Source: Bacillus cereus group sp. RP43
Lineage (GTDB): Bacteria; Bacillota; Bacilli; Bacillales; Bacillaceae_G
Direction: 5' to 3'
Length of the DNA: 64,000 nucleotides
NCBI RefSeq assembly: GCF_040459645.1
Contig: NZ_JARVHQ010000002.1
Span: 399,601-463,600 of the forward strand
How positions within the stretch are numbered: the stretch's first letter is position 1; each line of letters opens with the position of its first letter. The notes under the pieces are model-generated. The model was not told the origin of the DNA. It ran no database searches and saw only the letters and a list, made by a program, of their open reading frames with translations. Made by a program: the position numbers and the translations under genes. Shown here piece by piece: positions 41,416 through 48,469 of this stretch.

Positions 41416-42125
41416 GCTTCATTTCCCCCATTTGGCTCAAAGCGATATCCTATACCCCAAACCGTATGAATCCAACGATTCTTTATTGTATGCTTCTCGA
41501 GCTTTTCTCGTAAACGACTCACTAGCACTGTAACTGTGTTTGATGCCCCTTCATGTCCAAAATCCCAAATTAGTTCAAGAAGCTGCGAGCGAGAAAACAC
41601 TTGTTTTGGATGCTTTGCCATGAGATAAAGTACCTCAAACTCTTTCACCGTTAACTCCACTTCCTTATCACAAACAAGTACATATCTTGTCTTTGGATAT
41701 ATTTTTAAATCTGGAAATTCTATCACTTCCAATAGGGACTCTTTCGCGTGTATCGGTACCTGGCTTCCCCTTCTTAGTATAATTTGGACTCTTAATACTA
41801 ATTCACGAGGGGAAAATGGCTTTGTTAAATAATCATCTGCCCCCATTGTTAAGCCTAAAATCCGATCCCTTTCCTCTCCCTTAGCAGTTAACATAATAAT
41901 AGGGACATTTGATTCTTGACGAATTTCCTCGCATAATTCCCATCCATCTTTTTTCGGCATCATCAAATCTAATATAATTAAATCTGGTTGATGCGTAAGA
42001 AATAAATCCCAACCTTCTTTGCCATTTACAGCGGTATATACTTCATATTCTTCTCTTTCTAAATACCGCTTGCATACTTCTCGAATATTTGTTTCATCTT
42101 CTACGATTAAAATTCTTTTCTTCAT
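41412..42125 (-). CDS. OmpR-family response regulator (third system)
   Basis: A 237-residue regulator. The receiver has EDE at 8-10, phospho-acceptor Asp in LIILDLMMPKKDG, Thr in MLTAKGEE and Lys in YLTKPFSP. The Trans_reg_C domain has LTVKEFEVLYLM and SNTVTVLVSRLREKLEKH. Usual family length. It heads the operon with the kinase and the DM13 protein; the upstream region 42126-42230 is AT-rich and no repeated operator was identified. Confidence 0.92.
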   Translation of the reverse strand: MKKRILIVEDETNIREVCKRYLEREEYEVYTAVNGKEGWDLFLTHQPDLIILDLMMPKKDGWELCEEIRQESNVPIIMLTAKGEERDRILGLTMGADDYLTKPFSPRELVLRVQIILRRGSQVPIHAKESLLEVIEFPDLKIYPKTRYVLVCDKEVELTVKEFEVLYLMAKHPKQVFSRSQLLELIWDFGHEGASNTVTVLVSRLREKLEKHTIKNRWIHTVWGIGYRFEPNGGNEA

Positions 42126-42402
42126 GTACTATCCTCACTTCTTTTTCACCAATTACAAAAAAATTTATTTTTTCTATTATCCAATAAATATATCTTTATA
42201 GGTAAAGATGTAAAAACTGATCGCATCAATAAATTAAAATTCCAGATTTGAATCTCTAAGCGAATGAAAATTCAGAAAAAAGTTTATGTAATTCAGATAG
42301 TAATCTTAACATTTGATTACTTATATGACTAGATAAGCATTTAAAATAGTAGTATCTAAATCATATAAATTAAAAGGAATGAGTCCGATATGGATTTGAA
42401 AT

Positions 42403-42462
42403 AAAGTCGCAATGTTTATAAAAAAGATGCGATGTTTTGAAGAAAGTTGCGAAGCTTTGCAC
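42403..42462. repeat. Three 20-bp-phased repeats, Tn7-like end
   Basis: AAAGTCGCAATGTTTAT (42403), AAAGATGCGATGTTTTG (42423) and AAAGTTGCGAAGCTTTG (42443) repeat with an exact 20-bp period directly before a tnsA remnant. TnsB-binding sites at Tn7-like left ends have this layout. Confidence 0.65.
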
Positions 42463-42497
42463 CCTTTAGATATTTTTGTCTAAAGGGGTTGTTATTT

Positions 42498-42715
42498 ATG
42501 TCTAAAAGAAAAAGAACATCTGAAATTGGAAAGTAGATGAAGCAAGGTCGAGGTTCAGGCATAGGTCCAGATTATCAGCCTTAGTTGAAGATTCAAGATG
42601 TTTCATTATTGGGTAAATCAACGAGATTAAGGGTACCAAAATGAAGCGTCAGCATGAATTTTTATCAGACTTGGAACAAAACCACTTTTACTTAACTGAA
42701 TTTTCGTATTTATAG
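42498..42715 (+). pseudogene. tnsA: tnsA remnant of a Tn7-like transposon
   Basis: Translation gives MSKRKRTSEIGK, stop, MKQGRGSGIGPDYQP, stop, LKIQDVSLLGKSTRLRVPK, stop, and then in the next frame KRQHEFLSDLEQNHFYLTEF. In order these are the conserved N-terminal blocks of the TnsA endonuclease (K.GRGxGxGxDYxPWLxIQDVxSxGxSTR, followed by GRxHxxLSDLExxYFYLLEF). Three in-frame stops and one frameshift show it is dead, and it is cut off at 42715 before the catalytic residues. No tnsB, tnsC or tnsD is nearby. Confidence 0.75.
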
Positions 42716-42763
42716 ATAGATATCAGATAGAAATTCCCTCTATTACTTCAAATATTACCTGAA

Positions 42764-43486
42764 TTATTTCAATGATATATTTCCCGAAGAGGTTTCCAAT
42801 TGTACTTTATAATCCCCTCTCCCATACGTTCCTTTTGTTTCTTTTTTACCTTGTTGATGATTATCTAATACGATGCCGGCTGAACGTCTCCCGCTGTTGG
42901 ATTTGAGGAGTAGCGTGACATCTGGTTCATCCCCATTCAAGGTAACGTCCACATTTCCACTTGTTGTAGTAACATAAACCTCTCTATGGAAGTGAAGGAA
43001 GTCAAGTTTTACGTTACCACTACTTCCATTAACTCGCAGGTTGTGCGTTTGCAGCTCCTTACCAACGACACTGCCAGAAGTGCCATCGATTATGATTTTC
43101 CCTTTGAATTTAGTGGGAATTCAAACTTCCAATTGGGGCATCCGATTGATTTTCCCTTTGAATTTAGTGGGAATTCAAACTTCCAATTGGGGCATCCGAT
43201 TGATTTTAACCAGACGGGTTATATCATTTTTTACTCGAATTATTATTCTTCGTTTCTCCCTATCCATTAAAATTCCCGGACCATTGTCGTTTAAAAGTAA
43301 GTATGCTTCCACTTCATCTATATCCGCGGATATTACATTTATCTTTGTGCTTCCATGATCTATGTGAATAGAATCAACATCTTTAAGTGAAGCCATTTGA
43401 ATGTCTTCACCTTCCGAATCTGCAGTACAGGCGCTTAAAAACATTACAGCAAGAATAGCCAACATGACAATAAATTATTTCTTCAT
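42764..43486 (-). pseudogene. DUF4097-type lipoprotein gene with duplicated 54-bp stop-bearing unit
   Basis: Minus-strand reading gives a lipoprotein leader (MLAILAVMFLSAC), then a beta-helical DUF4097-like region (IHIDHGSTKINVISADIDEV), an interruption by two TGA codons within a 54-bp tandem repeat, and then the rest in the same frame (IIIDGTSGSVVGKELQTHNL ... VDVTLNGDEPDVTLLLKSN ... VQLETSSGNISLK). The first possible ATG (43486) is followed by TAA at codon 4; the ATG at 43465 avoids this. DUF4097 proteins are envelope-associated, often regulated by stress systems. The MerR-type promoter at 43514-43544 drives this gene. Confidence 0.7.
43094..43201. repeat. Perfect 54-bp tandem duplication
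   Basis: Units 43094-43147 and 43148-43201 are identical (GATTTTCCCTTTGAATTTAG at the start of each) and add exactly 18 codons, each with a TGA, to the DUF4097-type gene. The perfect identity indicates a recent event. Confidence 0.85.
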
Positions 43487-43513
43487 ATTTTAACACTCCT
43501 CTCGTTGGATACC

Positions 43514-43544
43514 ATTATAGAAGATGACGTCACGTCAATTTCAA
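43514..43544 (-). promoter_or_regulatory. MerR-type promoter, leftward
   Basis: On the minus strand TTGAAA (-35), a 19-bp spacer containing TTGACGTGACGTCA, and TATAAT (-10). The over-long spacer with a palindrome inside is the hallmark of MerR-regulated promoters. It drives the DUF4097-type gene. Confidence 0.75.
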
Positions 43545-43590
43545 TTTTTATATAGATTTACTAATGAAAACTAAAAGAGTCTAAAAAAAC

Positions 43591-43621
43591 TTGAAGTTTA
43601 CGTCGCGTCATTTTGTATACT
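43591..43621 (+). promoter_or_regulatory. MerR-type promoter, rightward
   Basis: TTGAAG (-35), a 19-bp spacer with TTACGTCGCGTCA, and TATACT (-10), mirroring the leftward promoter 47 bp away. It points toward the 47-aa gene, the merR gene and the GAP-family gene. Confidence 0.75.
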
Positions 43622-43878
43622 GATAAGTAACTACTATATATCCATTTTAATTTTTCGACATATAGTCGTGACTATGGATAACAAAAGGTTACCTGCACTC
43701 GTTTTTTCTCTTTGTTTCCGCTTGGCATGGGGCACAGGAAAAGGATCTAGCCGCTTCTATGCATGTACGGATACTCCCACTCACCTAAAAAGAAGGTCTT
43801 TATATTGGTTTTTTAATTTGAATTCACACATTTAGATATATATGAATAAAAGAGAGTAGAAAGATAGGAGGTTTTTAG

Positions 43879-44022
43879 ATGAAACAGGGAGATATTATTA
43901 TTTATGGATGCGTCATTATAGGTGCAGGTATTGGGCTGACACTGGATAATGCATTTCCTGGTGTACTGATTGGCTTAGGGACAGGATACTTACTTAAAAA
44001 ATTTTTTGGTAAAGAAGAATAA
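43879..44022 (+). CDS. Small membrane protein, 47 aa
   Basis: MKQGDIIIYGCVIIGAGIGL begins the peptide; two closely spaced Gly-rich hydrophobic stretches (about residues 5-21 and 26-41) end in KKFFGKEE. TAGGAGG is 8 nt before the ATG. It precedes the merR gene by 65 bp in the same direction and lies downstream of a MerR-type promoter, so it is probably part of that regulon. No family is recognised. Confidence 0.65.
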   Translation: MKQGDIIIYGCVIIGAGIGLTLDNAFPGVLIGLGTGYLLKKFFGKEE

Positions 44023-44087
44023 ATGTGGAATGAATTAAAGAGTTGTTGACGATAGAATCTTAACGTACAGAAAGGCAGGTTTATCCG

Positions 44088-44846
44088 TTGATACATATTA
44101 ATAAGGTTGGAGAGCTGACAGGCGTTACAGTAAGAACACTGCGTTATTACGATCAAATCGGATTATTAAAACCAGCATCTAAAACAGAGGGTGGCCATCG
44201 TTTATATACCAATGAAGAAATAAAAAAACTACAACAGGTTCAATTTTTAAAAAAGGTTGGATTTCCATTGCATGAGATTAAAGATATGCTAGGTTCCAAC
44301 ACTTGGGATTGGTCAGATAGTTTAAAGAGTCAATTATCTTTCGTAATAAAAGAACAGGAAAATTTAAAGAAAACAGAATTATCCTTACGGGAAATGATAC
44401 ATGGAATCGCGATAGAAGGAGAAGACAATTGGATCGCGATTCAGAAGATTATGCAATTATCCAGTAAAGATAGAGATATACAGCAGTATTATCGTGAAAC
44501 TGTATTTAAAGACAGAGAAATAAAACTATGGGAAAAGGTTCCCAATATGACAAGTGACAACTCTGATTCACTAGAATGGATTGCTCTGATAGGTCAGTTA
44601 AAGCGTTATATGAAAGACGGCCCAAAAGCAACCAAAGTCCAAAATATCATTAGAAGGATGAATGAAAAGCGCTTAGAGGAGTTTGAAGGTGAGGATGAAT
44701 TTTTAGATAAACTGTGGGAAATAAGGATGTCACCAAAGCAATCAGAGAAACTGAGATTATATCCAATTGACCAGGATGTACTCGAGTTTATGGATCAGGC
44801 ATATACCATTTTTATGGCTAAAAAGAATAATTCTCAAAAGGAATAA
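44088..44846 (+). CDS. MerR-family transcriptional regulator
   Basis: A 252-residue regulator. The N-terminal winged helix (about residues 1-70) has MIHINKVGELTGVTVRTLRY then YDQIGLLKP, followed by the dimerisation coiled coil (about 80-115) and a long helical C-terminal effector region without the CxxC/Cys pattern of metal-sensing members. It is thus a drug- or stress-type MerR. The start is TTG at 44088 behind GAAAGGCAGG. Its likely operators are the two 19-bp-spacer promoters at 43514-43621. It is followed by a GAP-family membrane protein gene 10 bp on. Confidence 0.88.
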   Translation: MIHINKVGELTGVTVRTLRYYDQIGLLKPASKTEGGHRLYTNEEIKKLQQVQFLKKVGFPLHEIKDMLGSNTWDWSDSLKSQLSFVIKEQENLKKTELSLREMIHGIAIEGEDNWIAIQKIMQLSSKDRDIQQYYRETVFKDREIKLWEKVPNMTSDNSDSLEWIALIGQLKRYMKDGPKATKVQNIIRRMNEKRLEEFEGEDEFLDKLWEIRMSPKQSEKLRLYPIDQDVLEFMDQAYTIFMAKKNNSQKE

Positions 44847-44856
44847 GGGGGGGAGA

Positions 44857-45516
44857 ATGGTGAGTACAGAGCTACTTCTCCTAATAGGGGGATTGGCCCT
44901 ATTGGACATGCTAAGCCCTACCATATTAGGGGTAACAGTTTATTTGCTTCTAACCGATAAAGAGAGACTTACCAAACGTTTATTAGTTTATTTATTGACG
45001 ATAGCAGGATTGTATTTTGCTGTTGGAGTTTCACTTATGTTAGGATTAGATTTCTTGCTTGAGATTATTTCTGGTATATTTCAAAATCGAATCGTAAGCT
45101 GGACGTTCTTTATTATTGGGCTGATATTGTTCATAGCAAGTTTTTATGTTCCAACAAAGAAAAGTTCAGACCTACTTGCACCAAAATCAAAAAGCATTCT
45201 TTCAATGGTTGCTCTAGGATTCACTACTACATTAATTGAACTAGGTGCTGCATTCCCTTATTTTGGAGCAATTGGCATAATGACTACTTCTAATCTATCG
45301 TGGGTGGAGTGGTCTTCTATTTTAGCGGGATACAACTTTATCATGGTGTTGCCTTCCCTCGCGCTACTTCTCTTCTATCTACTGTTTGGGCGGTGGATGC
45401 AAACACCTCTTGAGAAGCTTCGATTGAAAATTGCTAATAATACAGGATCAGCTCTTTCGTGGATTATGTGTATAGTTGGACTCATCCTGATTTTTAATAG
45501 CCTGGATTATTTGTAG
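44857..45516 (+). CDS. GAP-family (Sap/LysE-superfamily-like) membrane protein
   Basis: A 219-residue integral membrane protein with six predicted helices: about residues 2-25, 37-60, 70-92 (ending FYVPTKKS), 108-130, 140-165 and 195-217. The first helix pattern (LLLIGGLALLDMLSPTILGV) is typical of the GAP/Sap family, related to the LysE exporters and implicated in export of lipids or other small molecules. The ATG at 44857 follows GGGGGGAG; the longer frame overlaps merR. It is probably the effector controlled by the MerR protein. Confidence 0.78.
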   Translation: MVSTELLLLIGGLALLDMLSPTILGVTVYLLLTDKERLTKRLLVYLLTIAGLYFAVGVSLMLGLDFLLEIISGIFQNRIVSWTFFIIGLILFIASFYVPTKKSSDLLAPKSKSILSMVALGFTTTLIELGAAFPYFGAIGIMTTSNLSWVEWSSILAGYNFIMVLPSLALLLFYLLFGRWMQTPLEKLRLKIANNTGSALSWIMCIVGLILIFNSLDYL

Positions 45517-45635
45517 GATGTTTGACCAGAATCTTAGATAAAAGTAGAATTATTCAACAATCGAGTGCTTTAATGGAGGAAAGACCACAAATATTATTAA
45601 ACTTTTTTATAAAAGGATGATTCAATTGAGTTTAG

Positions 45636-45679
45636 AAAAAGCGTGTTTTGATCAATCTTTTTCAAAACACGCTTTTTTA
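45636..45679 (+). terminator. Terminator of the MerR operon
   Basis: AAAAAGCGTGTTTTGA / TCAAAACACGCTTTTTT, 16-bp stem with a 10-nt loop. Confidence 0.85.
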
Positions 45680-45853
45680 TTTGCTCTTTTATCAAGGTTT
45701 ATTAAGTTAATTTAATCAGACTTTATTCCAAGCCTACATTCGATTCAATATCGAACTCATTCCCTATTAGTAGCCTAAATTTTTGCATCTAATTTTTCAG
45801 ATTCAGTTCATTACCGGTTCTTTTTTCAAACTTAGCAACAGAACTGTTACCTA

Positions 45854-48070
45854 TTACTGAGCTCTTGATAGATTCCATGCTATAGTATCAGTTCCATTCT
45901 CTCCATTACCATATTTCATATAATCGATTAAATATCCCACCTTTAACTTGTTACCATTAGATAGTATGTTCCATTGCTTATGGTGTCCAGTGAAGTTCTT
46001 TGGATATGCATGATTAAATTTAAAAGTACTTGCGTTCTGTTTTTGATCTAAATGGATATAACTATCTTGAAGTTTTAAATATGCATAATCTGAATAAATA
46101 GGACTTTGGAATTTAATTAATACCTCTTCATCCTTTTTAATTGGTTTTCCAGGTTTAGGTTGACCTACTCTTTCAATAATTACATTCACTTTTTCATCGC
46201 TAGATTTCTCAGCCCAAAGATACTCCCATTTATTCCCGGCGTGATGACTTCCCCAATAAGCTGTATTTCCATATGAAGCTACAGTATAAGGAACTCCTTC
46301 TGTAACAAATTCACCTGAATTATCTACTACATAATCTTCGAATTCTTTATTAGCTTTAATCTCTGCATCAATCTTTTGTGTAGGTGTTAGATTGTGTGCG
46401 TCATTAATTTCAAATGTAACTTCTCTGTGCGCTGCAATTTCAGATTTAATAGGGTGTATATTTTCTCTAGACTCATATGTATATCCATTCTCACGTTTAA
46501 CTAGTGTTACTGTTTTTGAGGGACCACTCCATTTTGTCCTATAAGTAGTAGAGATCTCGTTGCTCACCCCAAATAAACCAGGTAAGATTGATGCCCGAAT
46601 CTTTTGCGTAACAGGATCATAACTACTTTCTACTAATGTTGGTTGCTGTAGTTTTGCAAAAGCACCGTGTACAGAGTCTTTATGTAAATAACTGCGATCG
46701 CCCTGCCCCGCTTTTAAAGCGTTCAATGCATCAGTTCCATTATTATCTGAAACCACTGATACTTGATTATTACTTTTAGCCTTGTTTACAATATGCTTTA
46801 CTTTATTCGTATCTATATTAATATGTTGAAAAACTTCGTTATAGGATAAGGCTGGCTTATCAGCAAGAGATTTGTCTTTAGGACTATATATCCTAAACTT
46901 TGGTATATTCCCTATATCTGTTTCTAATTGTTCTGTAGCTGCATTTACTCTAGATTCATATCTCCCTGAATCTCCCAAATGCATAACTTCTTCACCTTTT
47001 TCGATGGATAAATCCATTGTACTTGTAGGTAAAACTTCAATCGCAAGAAGTTCCCCTTGTTCAACAGCTTTCAATTCATCCAATGATAAGACAATATTCG
47101 CATCTGCTTGTCCCTCTAAACTATCAATTACTACTTCTGTTTTATTCCGTCCACCTTTTTCTGTACTTAAATAGTTTGCCTTATAACGATCTTGTGTTGC
47201 CTTTACAGTATTAATAATTTTGTTTCCTAAACGAATATTAAAATGAGGCGAAACATTTTCAGCGGATGCTGTGCCTACATTCTTATATTCCAAATGTACC
47301 CGTAATTTTGCTGCGTTCGCTGTATCCACAGTTGTTGCGGTAGACCAATCAAAATTATTTGTATAACTCTCCGTTTCAGTAGTTGTTTTTGAATATCCGT
47401 ATCCCACGTTTGCTGAAACACTTCCGGAAGGAACAGGACCGGCTGCTGAGCCTTCTACACCACCTGAGCCACTTAGACCTACATTAAATGAATGTTGTGT
47501 AGATACGCTTTTTTCCCATCCTCTGCTAACAGATCCGCCATTATTATCCGTAATGGTTGCAATAGGAATTACTTCAATTCTTTTGACACCAATTTGTAAA
47601 TTTGGCATATTGGCAACTATCGGATTGAAATTAGTATCAGAATCATTATTATAATTCTCAACCTCATACATATCAGTAAACGGATCACCATCCGTATTTG
47701 CATTCATAGGATTCGATATAAATTTTGGTTTCCCTTTATCCTTCTCGGGATCCCATGCTTTCGCTTCATTTTTTCCAGTTTGTGAATTGAATTCAATTTT
47801 ATATCCATTAATCTCTAAGTCGTTAGAAATACCATCTTTGTCCCAATCGTTGTTTGCCATTTCAATGTTTTGTGTAATGAGCGAACCTATTTCCCCATCA
47901 GATCCGAGCGTGAAATTCTTATCTTCCTTTTTTGCATTTGTATTCTCTTTGAATATTTCAACTGTACTTCCTGGATTCGGTTGTTTCACATCTGCTAAAG
48001 CAGGAGATGCTAAAGTCAGTGCCATCGATACACTACCTAATACACTAAGTGCTGGCTTCAATTTTTTCAT
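45854..48070 (-). CDS. Protective-antigen-like pore-forming protein without PA14 domain
   Basis: A 738-residue secreted protein with a signal peptide (about 1-27, ALADV). A Ca-binding Binary_toxB domain 1' follows: Asp75, Asp77, Asp79, Ile81 and Glu86 in NDWDKDGISNDLEINGY correspond to the calcium loop of anthrax protective antigen, and the second loop NTDGDPFTD is at 125-133. Then comes a PA domain-2-like heptamer/pore region (about 160-390) with a Gly/Ser-rich amphipathic insertion loop (SFNVGLSGSGGVEGSAAGPV) and LRVHLEYKNVGTASAENVSP. From about 400 it departs from PA, ending in a YAYLKLQDSYIHLDQ-containing C-terminal domain that may bind the target. The N-terminal PA14 domain and protease-activation site are absent. 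No enzymatic A subunit lies in the window. Confidence 0.85.
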   Translation of the reverse strand: MKKLKPALSVLGSVSMALTLASPALADVKQPNPGSTVEIFKENTNAKKEDKNFTLGSDGEIGSLITQNIEMANNDWDKDGISNDLEINGYKIEFNSQTGKNEAKAWDPEKDKGKPKFISNPMNANTDGDPFTDMYEVENYNNDSDTNFNPIVANMPNLQIGVKRIEVIPIATITDNNGGSVSRGWEKSVSTQHSFNVGLSGSGGVEGSAAGPVPSGSVSANVGYGYSKTTTETESYTNNFDWSTATTVDTANAAKLRVHLEYKNVGTASAENVSPHFNIRLGNKIINTVKATQDRYKANYLSTEKGGRNKTEVVIDSLEGQADANIVLSLDELKAVEQGELLAIEVLPTSTMDLSIEKGEEVMHLGDSGRYESRVNAATEQLETDIGNIPKFRIYSPKDKSLADKPALSYNEVFQHINIDTNKVKHIVNKAKSNNQVSVVSDNNGTDALNALKAGQGDRSYLHKDSVHGAFAKLQQPTLVESSYDPVTQKIRASILPGLFGVSNEISTTYRTKWSGPSKTVTLVKRENGYTYESRENIHPIKSEIAAHREVTFEINDAHNLTPTQKIDAEIKANKEFEDYVVDNSGEFVTEGVPYTVASYGNTAYWGSHHAGNKWEYLWAEKSSDEKVNVIIERVGQPKPGKPIKKDEEVLIKFQSPIYSDYAYLKLQDSYIHLDQKQNASTFKFNHAYPKNFTGHHKQWNILSNGNKLKVGYLIDYMKYGNGENGTDTIAWNLSRAQ

Positions 48071-48284
48071 TGTTATTTTTCCTCCTTGGTTTCTAATTGA
48101 GTTAGAACACCTACTAGTAAGATTAATTTCATCATATATAACAAATCTTTCATTTCTCTCTCATAACTGTTAAAAAAGTCTCTCGTAAATATTACAAAAC
48201 ACTTACAGAGCTTAGTAAGGCTATATAATCTGTATATAAAACATCAAAAAAGCAGTAAAATGAACAATCGATTACACTATATAC

Positions 48285-48314
48285 AAAAAAGCAGCTAGCC
48301 AAAGCTAACTGCTC
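48285..48314 (-). terminator. Terminator of the PAS kinase gene
   Basis: On the minus strand AGCAGTTAGC / GCTAGCTGCT stem with TTTG loop and T6 run, 155 bp after the kinase stop. It isolates the PA-like gene, which must have its own promoter in 48071-48284. Confidence 0.75.
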
Positions 48315-48469
48315 ACTAAAAATAAATTTAGTTTTTAGCTATGTCCTTAACTCGATAATCTTCTAAAGTGTTTACCGTAGCAGAACTCTTTTGTTGCTCA
48401 TTACTCATTTTTATTCACAATTCCATTCTATGGTTTCTTATGAAATTTCAGTAAAAGAATCTATTAATT

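Noticed and set aside
45854..48070. Crystal (Cry) or Vip3-type toxin
   Set aside because: The calcium loop and pore region match PA-type B components; no Cry domain I-III blocks were found.
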